This document shows, one piece after another, positions 1 to 10,415 of a stretch of 64,000 nt of DNA (within the stretch, counting starts at the first letter, position 1; every line of letters starts with the position of its first letter). The stretch spans positions 17,397,248 through 17,461,247 of the forward strand of contig NC_133778.1 in NCBI RefSeq assembly GCF_003597395.2, given 5' to 3'. The DNA comes from Chelonoidis abingdonii. Its lineage: Eukaryota > Chordata > Testudines > Testudinidae. Under the pieces are notes generated by a model. The model searched no databases. It was not told the DNA's origin and saw only the letters and a program-made list of their open reading frames with translations. A program made the translations under genes and the position numbers.

Positions 1-1045
1 ATGAGTCAGGGGCAGTATGGAGTGTCCACAGGAAGGCCAAGCTTTTCACAGTCCATTGTCCTTGCTGATGGGCCATCCGCCCTGTCTGGCTTTTTCATTG
101 TTGTACCTGAAATGTCAGCAGTAGGTGTCATCCAAAGCAGCATAGTTGAAATACAGATATATAGTCAATATTTCTAATTTCAGATACATAAATGATACAT
201 GCATACAAATAGGATAATCATATTCAGTAAATCATTTCACATGAGCCATCTTGCCTAAAGCATCTGTCATTCATATCATAAGCATATTTTCATAAAGAAT
301 ATGGAATGACATGTAACAACTGATTTAAATTATTTCCCTTAAATATATATATCAATCTAACTTCACCATTTGTTCTATTTTGCATTTCATAGATGATAGC
401 TTCAGTAATTAAATTGGTTAGGTCACTTTAATACACAATACCAATACTACCATGTGTGGGAAACAAACTGCAATAATCTTAAACTGATTTCTCTAAATAT
501 ATGTGTGAATATGAAACAAGAATTTAACCAATAGAAGTACAACTTTTACTACCATGCTGCAATTTAGAGATTGCAAGGTTATTTTATTTAAATTCTCCAT
601 CAGAATTTAAAAAATGAAAATATTTCTCAATAGTTTGTAAAGATTAGTTTAGGTACAAACTGAAGATTTGTTTAAAAATAGTCTCTTTAAACACTGCAAA
701 AATTTAACTCAATGTTGCAAACTCTTAAGATAGTTGAAGCTTTCCTTTAAAGTGCCAGCTCATGGAGTTGTGATTATAAGACTATCATCTTTCATTAGAA
801 AAAAGTTTCCAGTGTTATGGATAGAGAAAAGCATGAAAATATGAACTCTGAAATTCAAAACTAAAACTTTTTTTTTTAAATCTCTCAATTTTATTATTTT
901 GAAGTTGGCAGTCCTAGTTTGGTTCTCAAACTAGCTCTGTTCCTGATTTCCTCTCAGCTTCAGAATAAAACATTGAAAAAGAAGCAATGGGGTACTGGTG
1001 TGGAGAGAACTGGATGTCTCAAAGTAGTCTGCAGCTCTAGCAGAT
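1..1045. other. Upstream flank, AT-rich, no gene seen
   Basis: AT-rich sequence with frequent stops in all frames. I see no exon, RNA gene or clear repeat. By synteny recalled from mammals, the 3' end of a neighbour such as NDUFS1 could lie upstream of INO80D, but nothing here supports its presence in this window. Confidence 0.5.
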
Positions 1046-1775
1046 CCTGGCAATTACAGGCTAGTAAGCCTAGCTTCAATAGTAGGCAAATTGGTTGAAA
1101 CTATAGTAAAGAAGAGCATTCTCAGACACATAGATGAAAGTTATATGATGGGGAAGAGTCAAAAGGGCTTTTGTAAAGGGAAATCATGCCTCATCAATCT
1201 ATTACAGTTCTTTATAGCCATGTGGACAAAGGTGATCCAGTGGATATAATGCAGTAATTAGGGGTATGGAACAGCTTCCCTAAGAGAAGAGACTTAAAGA
1301 CTAGGCCTGTTCAGTTTAGAAAAGAGATGACTAAGGGGGATATGACAGGTCTATAAAATCATGAATCTTAAGTTTCTCTTTAAGGAAGTTTTACTTACCT
1401 CCTCATAAACACAAGAATCAGAGACTCACCCACTCAAATTAATAGGAAGCAGATTTAAAACAAAAACCTAAGTAAGTACTAACACAACACACTTTGCCTG
1501 GTGATATTGCAAGGGCCAAAAGTATAACTGGGTTAAAAAAATTAGATAAGTTCATAGAGGATAGGTCCATCAATGACTGTCAGTCAAGATGGTCAGGGAC
1601 AAAACCTCACATTTTGGGTGTCCCTTAACCTCTGACTTCCAGAAGCTAGGACTGGACAACAGAGGACAGATTACTTCATAAATTGCCCTGAAGCATCTGA
1701 CATTAGCCCAGTATGCTGTCTTCTGATAGTGGCCAGATGGACCATTGGTCTTACCCAGTATAGTTATTATGTTCT
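1046..1775 (+). mobile_element. CR1 LINE fragment, internally deleted
   Basis: Near 1,048-1,200 one frame reads as the CR1 reverse-transcriptase finger region (GNYRLVSL, then a HID...GFCKGKSCLINLL-like stretch). From about 1,255 the sequence switches to the CR1 3' part (attaggggtatggaacagct..., then gatatgacaggtctataaaatcatgaat). It ends near 1,775 in the usual tail (gatggaccattggtcttacccagta). The RT core between the two parts is missing, so this is a dead, deleted copy. The family assignment is from memory of CR1 3' ends. Confidence 0.85.
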
Positions 1776-3160
1776 AGTTAAAAAAATCATAGAAGCAAAA
1801 TAAATAGGGGTTTCTTAGTTATGCAACCCACTCTGTAACAGCCAGAAACATGTTAATACTGTGCAGCAGTTTGAGGCACTAAGTGTTGGGATATGTCTCA
1901 TTTAATCTTTTCTTCAAAAAAGCTTTCGCTGGCCAACAGAGCTGGAAAACACTACATTTCCCAGAATGCAGCATCTGCATTTCCTGTCTGCTGATCTTGC
2001 AGGAGCAGCTTTACCTATCACATGACCAGCTGTGCTCTAGTAGCTGAGCTTTGCGTTTCTTTTTATGCTTATGCTCCTCTGTCCCATAGTCAAACACCTC
2101 TTCCCCCACCAAATCATAAGGTAAATGCAGTTGTCAGTGATTTTAAAACAACATATTTGGGGGGTTAGAGGAGAACCTGCCGCATTTCAAATTTCTCCCT
2201 CATAGCCTTTTCTGTGCTAGGAATAGAATAGGTGTATTGCTAACAGTTTTTTGTTTTCACGTGAGTTTGCAGGCTGAGCTAACTAGGCTCCCTCAGTCTT
2301 TAACTGGCCCGCTAACTTCCAAAAATTACAAACTGCTGTGGTTTCACTAGCATTTTATCTTGAGTTAAGAACACACCTTTTTTCCTAGTACAGACAGAGC
2401 CTGTAAGGCTGAAGGAAAGATGTACTGAGAAAAAGGTTGAGAAGGGTTTGAAGGTAGGTAGGTAGGATTCTAGTACTCTCTGAGGAAAACGAGGTTTTTC
2501 ACCCTCACACAGTTACTTCTGCAGTAGGCTGTGTCAGTGTCAAACTGAGTAAGTTGAATGAAAAGTATTCTAAACAGGAAAAATATAGATGAGTAAACTC
2601 ACTCACCAAAGCCTTCCCAAGAGAGACAACACAAACTCCCCCTAGGTCAATGGTGAGAGGCAGCAAAATGCCACCTCAAACTCCACACACATGCCCCACA
2701 CAGTATGTGCAAGAGGGCCTAGCTAACCCACAGCAAAAACATACTCTCCTGAGAGAGAGAGAACATTTTCTTAACGTTAGTTTCTACTGTTGGCTTCTGA
2801 ATCTATGTAAGCAGATGAAGTCACATAGGATGAAAAGTAGGGGGCTGAAGACTGAGCCCTGAGGGCCACGGTCACAAAGCGGGCAGGAGGAAGAACCATT
2901 AAATGATATGCTGAAATAGTGGACAGATTGCTAGGAGAGGAACCAAGAGAGGCCAGGGGCATAAAAGTCAAAGAAAGACAGCATCAAGGACCGAGTAAGG
3001 AGTATCAACAGTACATGAGACTCAAGGCCTTCACTTATTAATAGCCTTAAGGTATTAATACACCAGGACACATTTTTAATCCAAGTGGCCGTTGAATGAT
3101 AATTTCTGAACACAAGTTGTTATGTCATTCAGAGTAGTTACTATTGGCATAAAACAGTCT
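1776..3160. other. Upstream flank, no gene seen
   Basis: Non-coding sequence. It contains a ZNF143-like motif (listed separately) and a CACGTG at about 2,260. Short open frames around 2,650-3,110 overlap on both strands and resemble no protein I know. Part may be old repeat. Confidence 0.45.
1951..1970 (+). promoter_or_regulatory. ZNF143/THAP11-like motif
   Basis: The sequence ACTACATTTCCCAGAATGCA closely matches the known ZNF143/THAP11 site (ACTACAATTCCCAGAATGC type). Such sites are usually near transcription start sites, yet this one is about 10.9 kb upstream of the INO80D CpG island and is not in a CpG-rich region. It could mark a distal element, the promoter of an unrecognised transcript, or a chance match. 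Confidence 0.45.
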
Positions 3161-3262
3161 TTTACATGCAGGGCTTTGGAGTGGAGCCTGGAGCTGGAGC
3201 TGCAGGTTTTTGTCTGGAGCTGGAGCAGAGCCAGAGCACAGCTCCAAAGCCCTGTTTACATA
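3161..3262. mobile_element. 86-bp palindromic hAT-type MITE with 8-bp TSD
   Basis: The element at 3,169-3,254 starts CAGGGCTTTGGAG and ends CTCCAAAGCCCTG, so its ends are perfect 13-bp inverted repeats. It is flanked by TTTACATG (3,161-3,168) and TTTACATA (3,255-3,262), a near-perfect 8-bp duplication as hAT elements make. The interior repeats GGAGCTGGAGC-type units. It has no coding capacity. Confidence 0.8.
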
Positions 3263-4117
3263 TGTAGATTACTTTCACCTCCAACTACCTGCATACAACA
3301 CCAATGAAATGCAGGGGTGGAGGGATGTAGGTTGCTATTGCACAGCACTACAGTGGGAAGGAAGGCAATATTTTGCTGAAGGACAAGCCGCCTGCTCTTC
3401 CAAAATGTGTCTTTTTAAGAGCTATGCAGCGCAGAGTGGATGTTCAAGATTTTGTCCAAAGACACATGGTATATTACATGGTGCAACAATCTGTGTCCTT
3501 TGAAATTATGGAATTCAGTCAAACTTGTGGTTCCAAGGAATCTAGATGTTTAAAAGTAGATGCTTTTACTTCCTGAAAATTAAGTCTTAAATATTTTCAT
3601 GCCTGGGTAGTAGCTTAGGAGTCTGTGTGGAAAGCTTGATATTTATGTACATACTTTATGCATGCATCCATAACCAATAATGCTAAATAAATCTGCTACT
3701 AAATAATATATTTTCTTCTGGCTCCACACTCATCGATTCTGCTACAGTGCAACAGTGTCTAAAGCTGAGAAAGCCCTGAAGACTGAGGCCTTTCCCTGCT
3801 CAAACCTGCTTCCATTAAAATGGTCATTATGAGGCAGACAGTAATTACTTAAAACTGAAAACAGTTCTCATGTAATTCCTTGAAAACACCCTTGTTTTAG
3901 AGGGGCTTGGGGAAGTGGAATACACATCTAAGATCAAGAGAGATTCCAAAATTTATTTTAGTATTCTAACCCAGTTTTGAGCTACAACTTCAAAGGAAAT
4001 TAATATTTTCTTCAAATTACTTTCTTCTTGTCACCCTTCCCTACACCTGTTGGAATTAGCATATAAATGAAAAACAAGTGCATCCAGGGGACAAATCCAG
4101 CTAAGAACAGAAAACTT

Positions 4118-4208
4118 TGACCCAGATCCTCAAAGGTATTTAAACTCCTAGCTTCCATTAATTTCATTCCAAGTTAGGAGCCTAAATATCTTTGAGGATC
4201 TGGGCCTT
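4118..4208. mobile_element. Short palindromic MITE
   Basis: The left arm (gacccagatcctcaaaggta...) and right arm (...tatctttgaggatctgggcc) are inverted copies over about 25 bases, around a short centre. This is a common type of palindromic element in turtle and crocodilian genomes. Superfamily uncertain. Confidence 0.75.
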
Positions 4209-4309
4209 TACATCTAACAAATAACCCACAAAAGGGACCATTAAGGTCTGGCCTCCTAGAACCTGGCTACTCCTCGTGCTTTCAGACATACACCAATCTC
4301 TTAACAGCT

Positions 4310-4460
4310 TATGAAGAAATTTCCCTTATAGGCAGTTTGCTATATAATGGTCTATTATGGAGCATCCCCTGAAGCACCTGGTACTGGCCTTTGTTAGTGA
4401 CAGAATATTGGACTAAATGGGCCAGGGACTTTATCCAATATGGAATTCTGATGTTCCTAA
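4310..4460 (+). mobile_element. CR1 3'-end fragment
   Basis: The run aagcacctggtactggcc, then tattggactaaatgggcc, then a degraded poly-repeat end (gatgttcctaag) matches the 3' end of reptile CR1 elements. Only the tail is present. Confidence 0.7.
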
Positions 4461-6559
4461 GTTGCAGTAATGACAGAACCATCCACTGTGAATGACTGAA
4501 ATTTATGATTTAATGAATAGTTGAACTAATTGAATAAAAAAACCAAAACAGGATAATAAGGAAAAGAATATCATTTATTAATTTCAGTGATTGTAATTTA
4601 TGAAATATCAATACATTTATACAAATGTACTAGTAAATACATTAGTATATTTTGAATTACAAAATGGAAGTTTTACTAACAGGAGACCTCATTACAGTGT
4701 TCTCTTATGATTTTATTACCTTGTTTATTTTCAATTCACAAAAGTCTCAATAGATGCCCACCCCATGATCTGGAAGACATTAAAACACAGTAGTATACAC
4801 ACTATTACATCTTTGCTGAGATTTAGGGGAACATTGCTAATATTTTTTTTAATGTGCATTGATTAATGAAGTGCAGATTAGCGAGGCTCTACTTAATGCT
4901 TTGATAACTATTCAATTAATTATCAATTAATTCAATTATGTGGAAATTAGAATGTAGGCCTACTCCCAGGTGGTTACACAGTTAAGTTCTAAGAGCTTGA
5001 TCCTCCCATTAAAATCAATATCAATGGAATAGGATCAAGACTTAATAGCTGATGGACGTGCAGTGCACTAATTCTTTTCTCTGCTTCAGTTTGCCACTTC
5101 ATATGGGTCGTAATACAAAGCCCAACGAAGTTAGTGGAAATAATCCCTTTGTAAGAGTCTTGGATTCCATTCACACACTTGAACGAGTCATCAGTCAGAA
5201 CAGTTATCTAGCATGAAGAATTCTAAGAATATATTTGCAATAAAGATAACTATAAGGCTCTATATATTTGGTAGCACATAACTACTTGTTCATTTAGGTA
5301 TTGCAGCTTTTCAAACTGGTTTAACTCAGGTGAGCCAGGGCTCCTCTCTTCCTTGACAGTGTCACAATTACTAGCAAGTTAGATGGACCAGACTTAGTGA
5401 CAGCTATAAACTACTTTGCTGGTCTGCCACGGCTCTTGTCAAGTTCTCATAAGAGAAAATTACCTTTCACATGTTGTGTTTGATATCCTTAATAGTCACA
5501 AATTTGTCCAGACCTTTGACAGCCAAGTCTGTTAGATAAGCATGTGTTTTGGACAATGCAAGTATAGAAATATATCTTAGAAAAACAGATAGGCCAAAGA
5601 TACTTATTTGTATATATGTTTGATACAAAGTTAGAAGGCTTTGCTTAAAAATAAAAGGCAATTCCCCCATGCTACTTCCATGGTATGCTGAGACACTGAA
5701 TCCATCCATGCGAGTACCATTGCTTTTCTCTTGGCTATCCCATGCCTGCCCTGTTCGGGGCCAGTGTAGAATGCCCTTCTGCAAGCTGCAGAAGTTACTC
5801 ACTCACTGATTCCTGCTGCACAGTCCCAAACGAGCTTACATGGTATGCTGGCCTTCCATCCCCGACAAACTTTATACACTTATTGCAGAGTTTGTCAGCA
5901 AAGAGGATACTACAATGTTAATGGCATTCCGTAGCTAAACATACTCAAAATCAACTATATCATCTGTTTAAACCATTAAGGGCTGTATCCCAGTGCATAA
6001 GAACTTAAAAAGTCTGCTATAAGGTACAAATGAGCAATCTCTTCTGAAATCTTTGCAACATCTTCCTACTTGCTGGGCTTAATTTTCATAACTAGTGAGA
6101 TCACTGTGTCTGTTTAAACAAAGCAAAAGGAAAACTCTTTGCTGTTTAGTCTGTGCACTGCAATGAAACAATTTCAGTTAAAAGAACAGTTAGCATTTTC
6201 TGGGAGAATGCCCTTGACCCCAGAGAGTATTTACTCTTTGTAATATATGAACTGTAGTTGTAAAAGTATTTTATTTCAGAAATGATTATAAAAAAAGTGG
6301 AAGAAGAATATGGTTTAGTGTGTCCAAGAGGCCTCTGGATAATCACCTCCCAGGCAAGCTTCCATCACAAAGCGGATATGTTTAGTTCTAAAGATATTAA
6401 GCAACATTATGCTTGGTGGTCTTTGCTCAGTGTCAGTTCTTGGAATAGCATTGTCTAGCTTTGTGGAGGCCTCTTTCCTCCATCACGGGTCAAATACTAC
6501 TGCAGTGGCAGTCACAGCTAGCTGTGAAGTAGCCCAACATGACAGACACACTCAAGGCC
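4461..6559. other. Upstream flank, no gene seen
   Basis: AT-rich non-coding DNA. The largest open frame (5,467-5,802, minus, 111 codons) matches no family I recognise and has no splice or codon support, so it is not called a gene. Confidence 0.45.
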
Positions 6560-7200
6560 TTGCCTACCTCTGAGATTGCCAGTGCCCAGTTTTCGACCAG
6601 ACTCCCCTCCTGCATCTCAAACCCCGCATCCCCATCCCAGAATCCACACCATCTCCCACACCCCAACTCCCTGACCCAGCCTGGAGCCCCCTCCTGCACT
6701 CCAGATCCCTTGGCCGCACCCCCCAGCCTGGAGCCCCCTCCTGGACCCTGAACCCCTCGTTCCTGGTCCAACCTAGAGCTCACACACCCAGTTAGAGTCT
6801 TCACCCCCTCTCACACCCCAACCCCCTGCTCCAGCCCAGTGAAAGTGAGTGAGGGTGGAGAAGAGCGAGCCACTGAGGGAGGGGAAACGTAGTGACGGGG
6901 GGGTGGGGCTCAGGGTAGGGGCAGGGCTAGGGTGTTCAGTTTAGTGTGATTAGAACAGTGGTGGGCAACCTGCAGGCTGCACACAGCCTGTCAGGATAAT
7001 CCACTGGCAGGCTGTGAGACAATGTTTACATTGACCATCCACAGGCAGGACCGCCTGCAGCTCCCAGTGGTTGTGATTTGCCATTCCTGGCCAATAGAAG
7101 CCGCAGGAAGCAGTGGCCAGCATGTCCCTGTGGCCCGCGCAACTTCCCGTAGGTTGCCCATCACTGGATTAGAAAGTTGGCAACCCTTTATATCCCTAAC
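6560..7200. mobile_element. Older dispersed repeat, C-rich then G-rich, split by a younger hAT MITE
   Basis: The C-rich segment (cagcctggagccccctcctg repeated with variation at 6,680-6,745), followed by gtgaaagtgagtgagggtgg and gattagaaagttggcaaccct, resembles a turtle DNA-transposon interior known to me only by pattern. A younger element (6,956-7,166) interrupts it near the right end. Superfamily not certain, hAT-like at best. The open frames here are low-complexity and not genes. Confidence 0.5.
6948..7174. mobile_element. hAT-type MITE with perfect 8-bp TSD
   Basis: The element at 6,956-7,166 (211 bp) starts CAGTGGTGGGCAACCTG and ends AGGTTGCCCATCACTG, giving imperfect inverted termini. 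It is flanked on both sides by GATTAGAA (6,948-6,955 and 7,167-7,174), a perfect 8-bp duplication typical of hAT insertion. Non-autonomous. It sits inside an older repeat. Confidence 0.88.
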
Positions 7201-7317
7201 TGTGCCAGCTGCCTCATCGGATTCCACCAGCAACACATGATTATGGGGGTTTAGTGTCTGAATAAAAAGAGTTAATGTGAACGCTTGTGCTAGTGAGTTT
7301 GCTAGTGAAGACAAGCC

Positions 7318-7445
7318 CTTAGATTGTAAACTCTTCAGGGCAGGGGTTTTTCAGGTAGATGTTTTTACAGTGGCTAGCACAATGGCGCTCTAATCCCTAA
7401 TTGGGGCCTCAAGATACTAATACAATATGTAAAATAAATAATATA
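7318..7445 (-). repeat. Reptile L2/MIR-like repeat tail
   Basis: The phrase agattgtaaactcttcagggcagg... through agcacaatggcgctctaatcc to aaaataaataat matches a very common amniote repeat. Another copy, in the opposite orientation, is at about 22,755-22,930. I place it as L2/MIR-like, but the exact family is uncertain. Confidence 0.6.
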
Positions 7446-7723
7446 CAGAAGCCTCGGGAGCAACCTTTGCGAAACAAATAAAGTCTATACATTAATTGAG
7501 GAAATATTTTAATTAATGTTTTTAATCAATAATATATAAAAGTTTGAATTTCATGTTAAAGTTTTTTTTCAAAAAAAGGTGTACTGCCTTTGAAAACACA
7601 AACCACGTTATGGAACTCAAAAGCTGAAAGCAGCACCATAAGAGAGTGCAATATCTGACCAGAATTTAGATCTAGAAAAGACCTAAACATTCACCTAGGT
7701 CACCTCACTGGGGGCCAGTTCAT

Positions 7724-7810
7724 GGAGTCATAGAATTTAAGGCTAGAAGGGACCACCAGATCATCTAGTCAGATTTCCTTTATATTCCAGGCCACAAACG
7801 TCACCCGCAC
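7724..7810 (-). mobile_element. CR1 3'-end fragment (antisense)
   Basis: The run tcatagaatttaaggctaga, then agggaccaccagatcatctagtc, is the reverse complement of the CR1 3' UTR (gactagatgat...cccttct). Similarity fades beyond about 7,810. Confidence 0.8.
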
Positions 7811-8990
7811 CTACACACAGAACCACTTTTTCAAAATTGTTCCCTACAATATATTCTCTGTTGCTCTATCCAGTCTCGTTTAGGAAATCCTTTTACAGTT
7901 TACTAAAACTCACCATAAGGAAGTATGTTCTGATATTTGGCCTAAACTTTTTTCTGTCTATTTTTGCCCTGTTATTCTTAGTTGCCCTCTAGAGCACCCT
8001 AAACAATTCTTCTTTCTCCTCCATGTTTAATCCTTTCAAAAACAAGACCTTTAGTTCAAGTTTGGCTTTGTGCAAGAAGATTTCTGAATTAGAGCTACTG
8101 TCTACTTAGGGCTTTCCCCCAATATTCACCTGGATTTCTACAGAAGAGAGGCTCTCACTAAGGTTAAAAAGTATTTGAAGACTTTGTAACTGACGATGGT
8201 CATTCAGGTTGAGTGTGTATGTAATTTTATGGAACTATATTGGGATACCCACATTTTGCCCAATTGAGGTCACACTTGATAAGCAGCATGTACAGACCCC
8301 ACTTCCATGACTACAGAGAGAGAAGTGGGCTTGGGATGCACAAGGTGGGGGCACATGCATTCCATGCCATAAAGCCCAGTTCTACAGTCCAAATAGGGCA
8401 CAGTCAAAGTACACCTCTCTCTGCAGCCTCTAGTCCTCTTCACTGCTTGTGCCCACCAGGTCTGCAGAGGCTATTTCCATAGCTGCAACCTAAAGATTAT
8501 TTTCTCTTGCCGTCCCAGAGAGAAGCCCAGGTATACAGCACACTTCTTTGGGTGGGCAATGGGTTTATGGATTTGGATCTATTCTCATCTTTAATGAGGA
8601 GGTAGGCAAAAACTACAAATTCCAGAATTAAATCTTCATTTTGCATCTTAAACTGAGACATCACAGTATGTTTTCCTTTGGATTTACAGTTCTGTTCTTT
8701 ATCTTCTAGAAGGTCAAGAAACCTGGGACTTATTCTTCAGCAGGAAAAAATGACAGCGCTGCAAATCAAACCACCAAAATAACTCTAAAACTGGAAGATA
8801 AAGTGAAATCCTGCTTATCTTGCCCCTTTGAATATTCCAATATTCCAATTTACTTTGGTCCCTACAATTTAATATTCTGTTGTGATAAAAAGTGATTTAA
8901 TTATAGTAATCACTTTTCATATTATATAAAATATTATTGATGAATGGACATTTGTCTTAATCTTCCTGAATAGTTAAAGCAACAGGGGGA
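7811..8990. other. Upstream flank, no gene seen
   Basis: Non-coding. It may include more of the degraded CR1 up to about 8,100. No convincing exon or regulatory site seen. Confidence 0.4.
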
Positions 8991-8995
8991 GGGGG

Positions 8996-9185
8996 GCAAG
9001 GATAGCTCAGTGGTTTGCCCATTGGCCTGCTAAACCCAGGGTTATGAGCTCAATCCTTGAGGGGGCCACCTAGGGATCTGGGGCAAAATCAGTATTTGGT
9101 CTTGCTAGTGAAGGCAGGGGGCTGGAATCAATGGCCTTTCAGCATCCCTTCCAGCTCTCTGAGATAGGTATATCTCCATATATTA
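8996..9185 (+). mobile_element. tRNA-derived SINE, Cry I-like (turtle)
   Basis: The 5' part is tRNA-like. It has a pol III A box TAGCTCAGTGG at 9,003-9,013 and a B-box-like GAGCTCAATCC at about 9,048-9,058. The tRNA-unrelated body follows (gggatctggggcaaaatcag, then cagggggctggaatcaatgg, then cccttccagctct). This order and wording match the Cry I SINE of cryptodiran turtles as I remember it. It is the best clue to the source organism. Confidence 0.82.
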
Positions 9186-10013
9186 TATTTTTTCCCTGCT
9201 ATTAGTTTACTCCACTGATTTACATTTGTCAGCAACAGACTGAAAGATAACTATCTATATTATGAACATCTAGTGAACTTTTCATCATCATTTTATTCCT
9301 ATTCAAAGAAAAGTCAAACTTTTGGCACAAACTACCCAAACAGCATCCCTTTTAGTTTTAAGCTTTTCAAAGTGGATTCTGACATTTGTTTTATTGTTTT
9401 GGATTTTGGAGTGGGGGGGAGCAGGAGAGAGGAAGGGATATTAAAACCTTCACAGGTTGTGGCCCCTTTAATTTCCATATTGCAAACAGTTTGATATTGC
9501 AGGGATAGTTACTGGAGCTTTGTACATTTAAGCTCCATCCTGCAAACATACATATTTAAGTTTAAGCATGTAAATAGTGGATGTTAAAAGTTAAAGTCTG
9601 CAAAGTTAATTACACTGGGCCAAACAACAAAGAAAGAAGTAATCTTGAACATAGGATTTCTGTATCTCCAAATGTTTTAAAAGGCATTTCTTTTATGGAG
9701 TGCATCATGTGCATCTCATTTTAATAAGACTAAGGAAACCCACATCCATGGGTACAGACAGTTAACACTGCTGTATTCTCTGGAATCTGAGCTTTTTCTA
9801 GTGGTGCAGGTTACCCTTTCCAGTGTAAAATACTGCCTTTTATTAGAACCCCTCTGTTCATAGCATAACAATAGCAACAAACAGGATGTGAAGTTTGCAA
9901 AAACTAGAATTAGCCTGGGGAAGAAAAGAGTTAGAGGGCACTGACTGAGATATTCCACAGTATAAAAGTATAGTGAAAACTAATCATTCCCTTGTTTTTA
10001 TCCTTTAACATAA
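9186..10013. other. Upstream flank, no gene seen
   Basis: AT-rich non-coding sequence without a recognised repeat or exon. Confidence 0.4.
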
Positions 10014-10205
10014 TACACCTCTACCTCGATATAACGTGACCCAATATAACACAAATTCAGATATAACGTGGTAAAGCAGTGCTCCGGAGGGGCAGGGCTG
10101 TACACTCCGGTGGATCAAAGCAAGTTCAATACAACGCGGTTTCACCTATAATGCAGTAAGATTTTTTGGTTCCCGAGGACAGCGTTATATCAAGGTAGAG
10201 GTGTA
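10014..10205 (+). mobile_element. 188-bp mariner-like MITE with TA target site
   Basis: The element at 10,016-10,203 starts CACCTCTACCTCGATATAAC and ends GTTATATCAAGGTAGAGGTG, with about 20-bp inverted ends. TA lies on both sides, which fits Tc1/mariner insertion. A second copy in the opposite orientation lies at 30,986-31,174. Non-autonomous. Confidence 0.85.
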
Positions 10206-10284
10206 CTACAATTCAGGTCCTGCATTCTGTACTTAGGCAAACTCCCATTGACTTAAAGGGAGTTTTATGTAAGTAAGTACTGAG

Positions 10285-10415
10285 CTAAGGCCCTGATCTT
10301 TCAACATTTATGCATGTGCTTAACTTTACTCCTGTGAGTAGTCCCATTGATTTTATAGGACCAATTCATGTGAATAAAGTTAAACATCTGTATGTTCGTA
10401 GGACTGGTGACTAAG
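10285..10415. repeat. Palindromic 'gatcctgcaa' type repeat
   Basis: The left part (ggccctgatctttcaacatt, then tatgcatgtgcttaacttta) and right part (gtgaataaagttaaacatct...) are diverged inverted copies around gtagtcccattga. Many such short palindromic repeats occur in this window. Confidence 0.6.

Noticed and set aside
5467..5802. 111-codon minus-strand frame upstream of the gene
   Set aside because: No recognisable homology and surrounded by AT-rich non-coding sequence. It could be part of an old repeat.
9000..9075. Functional tRNA gene
   Set aside because: A and B boxes are present, but the sequence does not fold as a full tRNA and continues into a SINE body.
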